Shown one piece after another: positions 1 through 10,760 of a DNA stretch of 64,000 nucleotides. The notes below the pieces were generated by a model. The model worked only from the letters and a program-made list of their open reading frames with translations, made no database searches and had not been told where the DNA came from. The position numbers were made by a program, and so were the translations under genes. Source of the DNA: Gigaspora margarita (lineage: Eukaryota; Glomeromycota; Glomeromycetes; Diversisporales; Gigasporaceae); the NCBI GenBank assembly GCA_009809945.1, contig WTPW01001264.1, positions 50,096 through 114,095 on the forward strand, read 5' to 3'. Positions within the stretch are counted from its first letter, which is position 1; each line of letters starts with the position of its first letter.

Positions 1-6
<6 letters not shown>

Positions 7-38
<32 letters not shown>

Positions 39-265
39 AGACCCGAAGCTTTCTAAAAAAAAAATCAGACCCAACATTCACTGTTTCCATTACCACTTTT
101 CAAATATAACATTTGAAAAAATTGCCCTGTTTCCATTCTATCAAATATACTCATTTTGCCATTATCCGTTTTCAAATATAACCTTTTTACCCAATACCTA
201 CTTTTCAAATATAACCTTTTTAAAAAAATGGCCCTCTGTTAGCATTTTTTCAAATATGACATTAC
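7..265. repeat. Poly-A run and short tandem repeat
   Basis: A 31-base A run (7-37) is followed by a loose array built on the motif TTTTCAAATATAACCTTTTT, seen around 97, 169, 203 and 249. No coding potential is seen. Confidence 0.6.
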
Positions 266-368
266 ATAGATTGTTTGGGGTCCTGGAGCATCCATAAATT
301 ACGTTATGCTTGAGGGGGGTCCCTTTAACATAACGCAATTTTTTCTAAAAATTTGTCTAAAACTAAAA

Positions 369-461
369 CCAGTAGTCCAAGTTGGATGATTTTGGTACCA
401 TTCGAATCGTCTCGAGGAGAGAATTCGAATGGTACCAATTTCATTTGATTTGGATTACTGG
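369..461. repeat. Palindromic micro-element, copy 1
   Basis: A 93-bp near-palindrome starting CCAGTAGTCC and ending GGATTACTGG. The centre reads ATTCGAATCGTCTC then GAGAGAATTCGAAT. It belongs to the same family as the elements near 545-652, 53759 and 54263. Confidence 0.7.
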
Positions 462-544
462 ATCACGTTTTTTAACGAAATACTATTGGTTATTATGTTT
501 TCTTATAAAATTACTATAAAATCAATAGTATTTCGTTAATAAAA

Positions 545-652
545 CNNGATNNAGTNATCCANATGAAACNATTTTGGTANCATTGGATTCGTCTCATAGA
601 GACGAATCGAATGGTACCAAAATTATCCAGATTGATCACTGGGTCATAATAT
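545..652. repeat. Palindromic micro-element, copy 2 (contains Ns)
   Basis: The centre is ATTCGTCTC ATA GAGACGAAT and the right end is GATCACTGGGTCA, matching the copy at 53759. The left arm carries several scattered Ns but resembles the right arm of copy 1 read in reverse. Confidence 0.6.
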
Positions 653-779
653 ATTCAAGTTTTTGTAAAATTTTATAGATAAACATTCGGATTTTTAAAA
701 ATTTTTTATATAGTAGAGGGGGGTCAAGAGCTACTATGTAGGGGTACATAATGTTATTTATGAATGCCCCCTAAGGATA

Positions 780-1770
780 AAACTTTAGAACAGTACAATA
801 GCTATTGACAGTGAAAAAATATATAATAGTATGTGGAGTAAAAATGGAATAGGTATGATTTCCAGGACAGATCGAAGTGAATTAAGTCCAGACAATAGAG
901 AGAGAAGCAAAATTTTGTCGATTCTTAACCAATACATGTTATTTTTTAATCTCCACCAATCGAAAAACTAACGTTGGTCGATTTTAATGCAATAGTCATT
1001 ATTAATTAAAATTATTATACTGCAATAACAAATTCAATAACAGTAACATGACTTCAGATTGATATAAATAAGAAGCAAAATAACAATAGCTTGGCTTTCA
1101 AATTTATAAAACAAGCAATAAATATAGAATCATTAATGTTGTACTATTTTCCAGAGTATTCGCCAATTCTCTGAAAGTTAGTTCTTTTACAGGCCAATAT
1201 CTGACATCATATAGGTTAAGATTGGCATTTGATTAATTTCAGAGATGTATTTTTAGCGTGATGTCGAATAAGGGAAATAACTTTCAAGGAATCGTACTAT
1301 AACCATTTTCAAGATCATGAGTCTTTTTACTGAAGATTAGAACTTACGTTAGATGAGTATTTAAATATATTAGAAAATTAACCTATATTATGTAATTCAA
1401 GGCTTAAATCGTGAGTTATTCATACCTTTACTTTAATTAAGTAACCTGAAGATTTTAGGGATACATTTGTCTAATCGAAAGTTTTTACAAACTAATTTGC
1501 AATGTGCACCAAGTATTTGAACACGTTAGTCATGATAAATTTAGTATATAATTCTGCTATATCCCACAAGCAACAAGTAGTTAAAGCAAAGATACAACAA
1601 GAGAATGTAAAGTTCATATTAACAGACAAGCATTTCATCAATTCATCCAATTATTGACTAAGGTCTTATAAACAAAATCTTATAAGTATACTCGTTTTTC
1701 AAAGATGATTTGCGAAGGCAGTGAAAAAAACAAATCTATTTACTAAAAAGTAAGCCATTTATAAACAATA
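780..1770. other. AT-rich stretch without recognisable features
   Basis: No long open reading frame, tRNA-like or inverted-repeat structure was recognised here. Confidence 0.5.
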
Positions 1771-2309
1771 GGGGATATTACATATAAGGGCCCAAAAAAT
1801 GAAAATAGTTGTATATAAGGGCCCAAAGTGAAAATAATTAAATATAAGAGCCCAAATTTTGAATAATTAGGACCAAATAAATGTGTAATAACGATAATGG
1901 TTCTTTGAACATTGTCACTATATATAAACGTTCTCCATTATACATTTTATACTATAATCTTCTGCTTAATGAAATTTGCTTTTAACCAAGATATTGTCCA
2001 ACTGTGTGAAGCACAATATTATCAATTTTGTAATGTTCATTCGGTTCTAAATTAATAAGTCTAGCCTGTACTATAATTAGTTATGAAACGTGAGTCATAT
2101 ATTGTGAATGTTACTAGAATCACAAAAAACTCATTTGTACTCATAGAGAGAATAAATGTAATCCTGATTAAAAAGTAACACATTTAACCATAAAAAGAAA
2201 ATCACATTTATATAATTACTAGTTTTGTATACATGCTTTGTCCCATGTATAGGATAAATATAAAAATTTATAACAGTAAATCAAGAAAAATAAAATGCAT
2301 ATAAAAAAA

Positions 2310-3955
2310 ATAAAAAATAAAAAAGCAACTGTCTGAACCAAGTTTTTAGATGTCATCTAATGTAAAATGAATAATCAACTTTGCATAGCCTAATCTTAGA
2401 TTCGAAGATTATTCTATTAATAATTTACAATAAATTAAGGGTAGGGGTATGTAGATCATTTATCATATGATTTTAGTGGTACAATGAAATTTATATAGAA
2501 ATTAAAAATGTGCTACGAATAAAACTTTTCACAGTTGTAATCAAATTTGACTAAAATTTTATAATATACAGAACAAAATGCACGTTATAGAATATTAAAA
2601 TTTTAATAAAGTATATATTTAAAAAAATTATACTTCTATATATCATAAAGTTTCCCACGGTGGGCTCAAATTTCCCCCAGTTACACAAAACGATCAATTT
2701 TGATTGGTCGATATCATATGATCATCATATGATTTTGTAAACAACTTTTGACAACTAAAATTTAAATCGTTATAACTTGACGAATATTCAACCAATTTTA
2801 ATAAATTTGCTATTTTTAGAATTAGAAAAACCTGCTCTATACTTTTATTTAATCNTTCAAAAACGATTTGCTTAAAAAAATTTTACAAAATTTTAAAAAG
2901 AATAAATCAATACCACGAATTTTATATGTAATTTGCAATTTATACCCCCTACCCTTAAAAAAAAATAAAAAATAAAAAATAAAAAAATAATAAATCTAAC
3001 CGACTTATGAAATTTTTAGATCACATGTAATATAAAATGAAAATCAATTTTGCATGCCATAATTTAGATATTAATATTATTATATGATCAACTAAAGTTT
3101 TTAGATTCTATGTATTGGTAACAAAAAATCAACCTTTTTGGCTTAATCTTAGATGTGATTATTATTCTATTAATTTGCAATAAGGTAAAAAAAAATAAAA
3201 AAATAAATCTGACTGACTGACTAAATTTTCTGATTCTATATAATGCAAACCTAACAATCAACTTCGTGTATTAATTAATTACAGTAAATTAAAAAACCTG
3301 ATTGACTGACTAAATTTTCAGATTCCATGTAATGCAAAATAAATAATCACTTTATGTGGCCTAATTTTAGGTGCAAATATTATTTAATAATTTACTGCAA
3401 ATTAAAAAAAAATTTTTAAAAAAAACCAACTAACTGACAAAATTTTCAGATTCTATGTAATGCATAATGAAAATCAACTTTGTGTGGCTTAATCTTTATG
3501 TAATATTATTCCATTAATTTACAGTAAATTACAAAAAATAAATGATAAAAAAGAAAAAAATCTGACTGATTGAAGTTTCAAATTACATGTAATGTAAAAT
3601 GAAAAATCAACTTTTTGTGGCCTAATCTTAGATGTGAACATTAATCTATTAATTTGCAGTAAAGCAAAAAAAAAACAAAAAAAAATCTGAATGACTAACT
3701 TAAGTTTTAAGATTCCATGTAATGCAAAATAAAAAATCAATATCTTGTGATCTAATTTTAGATGTGAACATTATTCTATTAATTTACAGTAAATTTATAG
3801 TAAATTAAAAAAAAACAAAAAAATCTGAGTGACCAACTGATGTTTTTAGATTCTATGTAATGCAAAATGGTCTAGATAGCATTTTTATATTTTTATGAGA
3901 AATCAACTTTGCATGGCCTAATCATTTATTCTCTTGCTAAAGTGAACTACAAATA
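2310..3955. repeat. Tandem array of a ~120-bp dispersed repeat
   Basis: About ten imperfect units. Each carries CTGACTGACTAAATTTTC, then GATTCTATGTAATGCAAAAT, a segment like ATCAACTTTGTGTGGCCTAA, and ATTAATTTACAGTAAATT with an A-rich tract. The array is interrupted at 2438-2957 by another repeat. The same unit occurs inverted or alone at 29350-29830, 44140-44340, 48475-48560, 58848-58960 and about 19800-19915. Open frames here are by-products of the A/T tracts. Confidence 0.75.
2438..2957. mobile_element. MITE-like element with GGGTAGGGG ends
   Basis: It starts AAGGGTAGGGGTATG and ends CATACCCC-like (ATACCCCCTACCCTT), so the ends are inverted repeats. It sits within the ~120-bp array and splits it. 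A related copy lies at 40210-41040 and an end fragment at 34565-34620. Shared interior motifs include GATCATTTATCATATGATTT and ATCATATGATTTTGTAAACA. Confidence 0.55.
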
Positions 3956-4154
3956 TCACAATAATTACAGGTTTAAATAGGAATCATTATAGGCTGACCA
4001 AAAATTTTCCCACAATTCGATCATGTTATTGTATGCAGCCAATAAAAATATTAAAGTATGCAGTAAGTTAAATTATATTATGTATGTACAGTACATATGT
4101 ACGTAGATAGATAAAATAGGTAAGTTTACTTTGTCATTAACTGTACATATGTAA

Positions 4155-4280
4155 AAATAAATTTTCCCACACACACTGGTCACGTTTTCTGAAGATGACC
4201 AATTAAAAATATTTAAACGTCGTCGTCACTATTAACACATTAGCATAATGATCATAGTTTCCTACTCACTAACTTGTTTT
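4155..4280. repeat. Fragment of the GATTGGTC dispersed repeat (inverted)
   Basis: Contains TTTTCCCACACACACTGGTC followed by CGTTTTCTGAAGATGACCAA. This is the minus-strand form of the repeat seen at 12080-13450 and 25370-26170. Confidence 0.5.
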
Positions 4281-4515
4281 AGGCATATAGATTACATCAG
4301 AATGACATAATTTGCATGTGCTCTGAGTCATCCAATCAAAAGACAAAATGACAAATTACGGTTATATAGATTACATCAAAATGACATAATGTGCACGTGC
4401 CCTGTGAATCTAATCAAAGACAAAATGGCAGATTCCGGTTATTCAAAATGACATAATGTGCACGTGCCCTGAGTTATCCAATCAAAAGACAAATGGCCTG
4501 ATTACGGTTGACATT
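4280..4515. repeat. Three ~75-bp tandem units
   Basis: Three imperfect copies built on AATGACATAATGTGCACGTG, then a segment like CTGAGTCATCCAATCAAAAG and ACAAAATGACAAATTACGG, starting near 4301, 4380 and 4445. Confidence 0.6.
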
Positions 4516-4553
4516 TAGAAGATAAAAGATAAATGTTAAAAACTTTAATTTAT

Positions 4554-4757
4554 CATAAACTGCCATATACAAGACCCCAGGTACTAGATCCCCTATGTAA
4601 TAGACCCAGATGTGAATCTCAAAATTTACAGTAACAAAATGCGGTTCTTTTTAAATATTTAGGCTGCACACTATTAATGAAAAATATGCGTGCTTTTTAA
4701 AATTTTGCTTATAATGGTACAAACTTACCATCGGGTCTTTTATACGTAGTTTACAGT
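4554..4757. mobile_element. Decayed MITE of the GACCCGGGTC family
   Basis: The ends AAACTGCCATATACAAGACC and, inverted, GTAAACTACGTATAAAAGACC-like resemble the better copies at 40466-40784 and 55858-56122. The target site is no longer clear. Confidence 0.45.
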
Positions 4758-4859
4758 AATTAATTACAATAAATTTAGGCCCCTATGTTTAATTATTTTC
4801 ACCTTGGGCCCTTATATGTGATTATTTTCATTTTTTGAGCTCTTATATGTGATTTCCAC

Positions 4860-5760
4860 TAAATGATATAATATAACGATAAGCAATCTAATTTTTCAAG
4901 TGAGCCAAAATTTTTTCTATTCAAAAGAAAAAAAAAAGGAAAAAAAAAGAAAGCAATGCAAAAAAATCGATTTAATTTTGGTCATTTCTAAAATATAAAT
5001 TGAAACCTAAAGGTTACATTCAGAAAAACGATGTGGATTGTAAATAGATAATTTTTAAAAATCTTCTTCCCTTTAAATTTATGCAATATGTAATCAAAAA
5101 ATAATGAATAAGTACTGCTTCTTCAAATCCACTTTTTTTTATTGAATATAATTTGGCAAAAGATTTTGATTATCTGAAGTTAAAAAAAAGAGTTGTGAAG
5201 AGCGATTCTTATTCATGATAGAATACAGTACTGTATATGAATTTATCAATTTTGATAAATTTTTACCAATCGCAAAATAACGTTTGCTACTTTTAAATCT
5301 ACAATTTCAAAGCAGAAATATGATATACATACGTACCATGAGCGGAGTGATATGTGAATATCACTAAGTAGATAGTTATACAGCAATTTAATGGTTCTGC
5401 ACCTCAATCATGATTTATTGAACACAGTAGTGCAGATTTTTTGCCTTTAACATATGCACATCTTTTCACTTGCCCAATATGCATCTTGAAATGTAGCAAT
5501 TTACCTTTGATCACTTCAAGGATTTAGATAAGATTAACTCATTTTAAAATGCTATACAGTTTCCCTATAAAAGGTCGATCCGTGTTTTATATTCTATGAT
5601 TTCTATAAATGTTGCTTATTCTTAAATTATAAAGATTATTCGGCTTGTCTAGATTTTGTCGATCATGTCTCAGATTCACGGGGTTCTCACAAAAAGAGAT
5701 ATCGGAAATATACGGAAAAATTTTTTGCAGGGTTTAGGACAATATATCTTAATATAAATT
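4860..5760. other. AT-rich stretch without recognisable features
   Basis: Only A/T tracts and short A-rich runs (4927-4960) are seen. Confidence 0.45.
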
Positions 5761-5968
5761 GTCATGGCTGATGCTGAAGCTATGACCTATTTTGATATAA
5801 AATTTAAAATTTTTTTCTGATGTTTTTTTGTTTTTGCCTTATAGGGTTAGGGTAGGGTTAGGGTATAGATTTCATATTTGTAGAGTATCTATGGATTTAG
5901 CAGGGTTTATAGTTTTAAATCGAGACCCCATAGCTTCAGCATCAGCCAACTTCAGCATCAGCCATGAC
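5761..5968. mobile_element. MITE with GTCATGGCTGATGCTGAAG ends
   Basis: It starts GTCATGGCTGATGCTGAAGC and ends, inverted, with the same sequence; the right end is present twice (5930-5945 and 5951-5968). The interior holds a telomere-like run (GGTTAGGGTAGGGTTAGGGT near 5845). The last eight bases (GCCATGAC) became the target site of the hAT-like element that follows, and the duplicate GCCGTGAC lies at 8485-8492. A diverged relative is at 43595-43778. Confidence 0.65.
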
Positions 5969-7193
5969 TAGAGATGGGTTTCATTTGTGCACATGATTCC
6001 TCATTCATGCGCATGAATGCGCATTAATGCGCATGATTCCGAATCATGCGCATTTTATCCCATCAAATTTTATATAGAAAAATTAAATATAAGATAGTGT
6101 AATTAACATTCTAATCTATCTATATACTTCAATTCAGGGTCTGTTCGCTTTAACACTTTTGATTGGTCTTATCCGAAAAATGTGACCTAAATGTGGTAAA
6201 ACTGCCAGAAATACGTAAGATGATTATGACAATTATCATGGTCGAGTAATTACAATAAACATTTGAGTAATTATTATAACATTTTTTAACGCCCTTATTA
6301 ACACCCTTAAACAACACAAAATCGTGAAAACAATAAATGCTCCATAATAGATAAAAAATAAGATTAATAGAAAAAAATAGTGAATATATTAGTAAATATA
6401 AAAAAAATTAAATTCAACCAAACATTTAAATGATTGATTTCTAGAATTTTCGGTCGTAATTTTTTGCCGCCCAGATTATCTGATAATCAACTAATTTTCT
6501 CAGCGATTCATAGTTTTATGTCGATCTACCAACCAATAAAATCACGGATATATTCAAAAGGTGATCAGCGTGCTAAAACTAATATATAATATAATCAAGT
6601 TATTGTGCTTTAACGCTTTTTGATTGGTTATATGACCCATTATCAAAATGTTAAGACTAATATATCGATGAGCAAGTTATAATCAAGAATGTCATCACAA
6701 TTCAAATTCATTAACAATTGATATGAGAGAATATAATTGTGAAGAAATATGTTGGTGAATGCTAATACAAATTCTGTACTTGCAAAAAATGACATTGTAA
6801 GAGAATCAATCAAAACTATCACGCAGTCACAAATGTCCTGCTTGCACAAAAATACTACTAATTTCATATGTGAGTGTATAATTGGCGCTGCTTAATAATG
6901 AGAAGAAAATTTCAATTGCACTTCCATTTTTGATTTGCTATATCCAAAGAACGTAATCAGGCCGTGAGAAAATTTAAATTAAGATGTCGATACTATTTAA
7001 ATCTGTAATTATTGCGGCATATAATTATTTGCATGTTATAATTTTAATGCAAACCAACTCAATCTTAACCATATACTTAGTTAATAGAATAGTATGTTCA
7101 GTAACAGAATTTTTTTGTGACGATCCAACGCAAACTAACTCAGCATATTTATAATGAGAATTTACTGATTTTAACTAAGATTTTAAAGTTTTT

Positions 7194-8210
7194 TTATTAT
7201 TGCTCGATCAGCTGACTTTATACAAAAAACTGAATGACTTTATTTACAAAATCTGAAAAACATATGGGATAAGGGCTCGCTACCCTTATTGGCTCTAATA
7301 TACATGATTACATTTTCCATCATAGTACATGCATTCATCACACAGCAAACGACAAGGACACCTATAGTGTCCCGTCTGCCTCACAGTTACAGAGACGATC
7401 CGAAACCATTTACGGATCAATATGCCTTCATATAGAGGGAATCATCGAATCTTCTCATAGCTGAAAAGAGAATCGGTAATTATGCTTCTGCCGAAATGAG
7501 CGGGGCTCATTCTTATGGTCCTTGTACTGCCACTTGTAGCCGTGGAGCCACTACAACAATTGGTCCTTACACTGCCACTTGCAGCCGTGGAGCCAAATAC
7601 AACAACTGGTCCTTGCTCTGCCATATGCAGCCGTGGATCCAACTACCTCTGGTCCTTGTACTGCCACTTGCAGCCGTGGAGCCAGGTACAAAAACATGTC
7701 CTTACACTGCCTCTCGCAACCGCGGAGCAACTACCTCTGGTCCTTGCACTGCCACTTGCAGCCGTTGAGCCAGGTACACTACAGGAGCCTGATATAACAA
7801 AAGATACCACACTGCTTGCTCGAATTCGGGTGGGTAAGGGAGGGAAATAGAGCCAGCTTCACAAGGCGAGCGATAGCGAAAAGAAAGATAACCTTCTTTA
7901 CCGAAATTTTTTACCTTAAGTACTCCTTCCGTATCACTGGTTCATACTTGGCCACAGTCATTATCCCTTACCCCCATTATCGATCTAACAATAATCATAA
8001 CCATGTGAATATCAAAATCATATGCAAATCCGAATTACCTGTATACACAAGTTACAAAATCTCACGACAATAACCATAAAAGGATACATAACAAAACCTG
8101 TGCATGATCGGTCATAAAGTCATCTGATCTCGCAATAATGATCGCCCTGTCACTTCGTTGACAGGCTTTTCAAAAAAGCTCCCGTGGCAGTGCCACGGGC
8201 CAGGTGCTAG
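7194..8210 (+). mobile_element. Helitron-like element with minisatellite
   Basis: The 3' end shows a Helitron signature: a strong hairpin CCCGTGGCAGTGCCACGGG (8181-8199), then CCAGGTG and the terminal CTAG (8207-8210) followed by T. A second hairpin, CCTGTCACTTCGTTGACAGG, lies at about 8149-8168. The 5' boundary is taken from where similarity to the copy at 16071 begins (TTATTATTGCTCGATCAGC); a canonical TC start is not certain. The element carries the GC-richer minisatellite at 7510-7775. No Rep/helicase gene is present, so it is non-autonomous. Confidence 0.6.
7510..7775. repeat. 43-45 bp minisatellite, copy 1
   Basis: About six units built on GGTCCTTGCACTGCCACTTG then CAGCCGTGGAGCC and a variable linker. 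Unit length varies between about 43 and 45 bases, so the reading frame changes from unit to unit. All forward frames stay open, giving overlapping frames with GPCTATCSRGA-like or LALPLAAVEP-like repeats. This looks like a non-coding minisatellite and not a protein. Confidence 0.7.
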
Positions 8211-8642
8211 TATATTCTTATATTATATAAAAGATAGCAATGATGAAGTTTACAATTAGCTAATTTGTAAAATTTATATATGTAGGCAAAATCTGATTCA
8301 GAATCAATATACATTTAGATGTATTATCAATAATAAAGATAAAAATTAAAAAAATTTTTATCATGCGGTATGATGCGCATTTTATATATGCGCATTTTAT
8401 ATATCATGCGCATTTTATATATCATGCGCATTAATGCGCATTAATGCGCATTTTATTATAAAATGCGCATTTTTCCCATCTCTAGCCGTGACATTTAATA
8501 TCTTTTTTGATTAGTTTAAAAAATTGCTTAATTATTATTAAAGTCAATTAAATTCTACAACGAAGTTTAATTTAACAAGTATATAATAATAAACCTAAAT
8601 AATAAAATAATTTCTTAATAAATGCAATATTTAATTGATTTG

Positions 8643-10760
8643 TTAAATATCATCTGGAATTTCTATTATACCAACTGTTTTACTAGCTTTCAGTTTTGAT
8701 AAACTTTTGTTGATTTCTGTTATATTATAGGGTTTACTTGCATATGCATTTTTATATTTTTTTTTTAAATAATGGTAATTTTTTATTAATCTCATCACTT
8801 TCTAAAAATTGGCTTATATTTATTTCTGACTTCGTCTTCAATAATTTTTAACTGTTTATTTTTATTCTCAACTCCACTTCTAATATAAGGTCAAAATACT
8901 GTTACTTCATATCCAGTAATTTTTAACCAATGATTCATTCATAAATTATTTCACTAGATGTTGGACGTTTTCTGGATCCGAATTCATACATTGACTTGGT
9001 AATTCAATATAACAATCAGTAATTCCTGGTCAAATCTTGGTTGCAGCCATAAAAAATCATTATTGCAAGGTTTTTATCAAATTTATAATCATTAAAAGGT
9101 CTTTGACCAGTTGTTATTTCTACCATGATTATTCCGGATGAATAAATATCTGAAGCATGATATATATATATTTTTTTTAAAGAGCTCCGGTGCAATAAGG
9201 TAAAACTTCATGACTACATTCTTCTTGTTCCTTTTCATCAAGCGGTTTTGATAAACCTAGATCGGTAATATATGCTTCATAATCATCTTTCAACAGGATA
9301 ATTCACGGATGACTATCTCGATGTAAATATTTTTTAGAATGAATACGATCAAGATTGGATATAATATCATGGAGTATCTTTAATTTGTGTTTCCATTCAA
9401 ATTTAAAGATATCAGTAAGGTTTTTGCTCAATGAACCGTATTTTGCATAACTAAGAACTAAAATGTAATCATTTGTTTTTTCATCTCTTGATATTCCTAA
9501 ATCTTGATTTAAACTATGGTAAGCTTTCAATTTAAAAACAAAATAAATTAATATTAATCAAATATAAATTTTAAAAATAAAAATCATATTCAAAAATATT
9601 TACTATAATACCTCTTTTACAAGTGGTTCCTATTTTTATTTGAATCTTTTACAAGCTTAATTGCCACTTCTTCATATGATCCATAGTTATTTAAGTATTT
9701 TGTTTTGAATACTGTAGAAAAGGATCCTTTACCTATTTTTCAAAATTTTCAAATGGTATCCAATGAAAATATTCTTTTTTTCTGTTAGTGGAATTCTGTT
9801 CAGTCATAGATGATTTTAAATACCATTCAAAAGCAATATCTAAATTGTTTTCAACAACAATTCCTTCACGATAAAATTCGCCAATAGGGTATATTCCATT
9901 AGCGTGTCCCATTTCTGCTGATTTTTTATAATACTCGAATGCTTTACATACATCAGATATAACCCCGATTCCATTAATAGCAATATCCTACATTATACGT
10001 CCCTACGTTATGCCCCATATTAGCGGAATTTTTATAATATTCAAATGCTTTACCTTCATCTGCTTCAACTCCAATTCCATTTTCATAGCAACAGCCGACA
10101 TGATTTGCTCCAATTACATCGCCCATATCAGCAGACTTATGATAATATTCGAATGCCTTAAGTTCATTCTCTTTGACTCCAATTCCATAATGATAACAAT
10201 ATCTAACTAGCCTTATTCCTTTAACATCTTCTACCTCCGCAGATTTTAGATAATATTCGAATGCTTTCTGCTCGTCCTCTTCTACCCCTCCAGTTCCTCC
10301 TTCATAACATGCACCAAGTGCATATATATCTCCCATTTTTGCTGCTTTTTGATAAAACATGTGCGCTTTACGTTTGTTCGTTTCAACCCCCATTCCATTA
10401 ACATAACAGTATCCAACATTACACGTTCCAGCAGCATTTCCCATCTCTGCGTATTTTTGGTAATAAACAAATAAATGCCTTCGATTCCATAATAATAACA
10501 ATTTCCAACATTACACATTCCAGCAGCGTTTCCCATCTCTGCGGATTTTTGGTAATAAACAAATGCCTTAAAGAGATTCCTTTCAACTCCGATTCCATAA
10601 TAATAATAATTTCTATCATTGCACACATTCCAGCAGCGTTCCCCATCTCGTAATATTTAAAATATAATTCAAACGTCTTATGTTCATACTTTTCTATGCC
10701 AATACCCTTTTGATAATTATTAATAAGCTTATTAGTTCCTGACGATGTCAATTGGTCCAT
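8643..10760 (-). pseudogene. Sel1-repeat plus protein kinase, copy A (broken)
   Basis: Paralogue of the better preserved copy at 32317-34281. The start (MDQLTSSGTNKL) is at 10760. Sel1-like repeats (patterns such as GNCYYYGIGVE..KAFVYYQKSAEMGNA) fill about 10700-9850, but run through three frames, so several frameshifts are present. The kinase part (about 9760-8643) shows the activation-loop stretch YEAYITDLGLSKPLDEKE and the catalytic loop as HRDSHP followed at once by a stop where GNI is expected. The end, ...GIIEIPDDI, matches copy B. An intron homologous to that of copy C is visible near 9540-9620. Family knowledge: Sel1 repeats are protein-interaction solenoids often joined to TKL-like kinases in Glomeromycotina. 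It is very unlikely to make a working kinase. Confidence 0.85.

Larger units (their letters stand above)
281..773. mobile_element. MITE-like element holding two palindromes
   Basis: The ends form an imperfect inverted repeat: the left arm contains GCATCCATAAATTACGTTAT and the right arm, read on the minus strand, contains GCATTCATAAATAACATTAT. Runs of G near both ends (310-320 and 717-722) continue the symmetry. Inside are two palindromes (369-461 and about 545-652) separated by a third short stem (473-540). No clean target-site duplication was found. No transposase is present, so it is non-autonomous or a composite. Confidence 0.5.
1771..4859. mobile_element. Large region bounded by matching inverted ends
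   Basis: The left arm (1771-1860) and the right arm (about 4765-4859) match in inverted orientation. Both carry CATATAAGGGCCCAAA-like motifs alternating with AAAATGAAAATA. The 3-kb interior holds other repeats (2310-3955, 4280-4515, 4554-4757). No transposase and no target-site duplication were seen. It could be one element that gathered insertions, or two separate solo ends. The small element at 59114-59645 has the same kind of ends. Confidence 0.35.
5969..8484. mobile_element. hAT-like non-autonomous transposon
   Basis: Both ends read TAGAGATGGG from outside to inside (5969 on plus, 8484 on minus). The flanks are an 8-bp near-duplication, GCCATGAC / GCCGTGAC, the target-site length of hAT transposons. 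Subterminal zones on both sides are packed with the palindromic hexamer-plus motif ATGCGCAT (5993-6055 and 8365-8470), which plausibly serves as transposase binding sites. No transposase frame is visible. A separate element (about 7194-8210) is nested inside. Confidence 0.75.

Noticed and set aside
3519-3740. 73-codon frame on the minus strand
   Set aside because: Lies within the ~120-bp repeat array; the residues come from A/T tracts.
5840-5875. TTAGGG-type run as a chromosome end
   Set aside because: Short, degenerate, and enclosed by transposon ends with DNA continuing on both sides.
7442-8073. Several overlapping 60-110 codon frames on both strands with Cys-rich or Ala/Ser-rich repeats
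   Set aside because: Unit lengths of 43 and 45 bases shift the frame from unit to unit, so no single protein repeat is maintained; better explained as a minisatellite.
10010-10210. Plus-strand 66-codon frame opposite the Sel1 repeats
   Set aside because: Antisense shadow of Sel1-kinase copy A; the same type of shadow occurs opposite copy C at 33628-33915.
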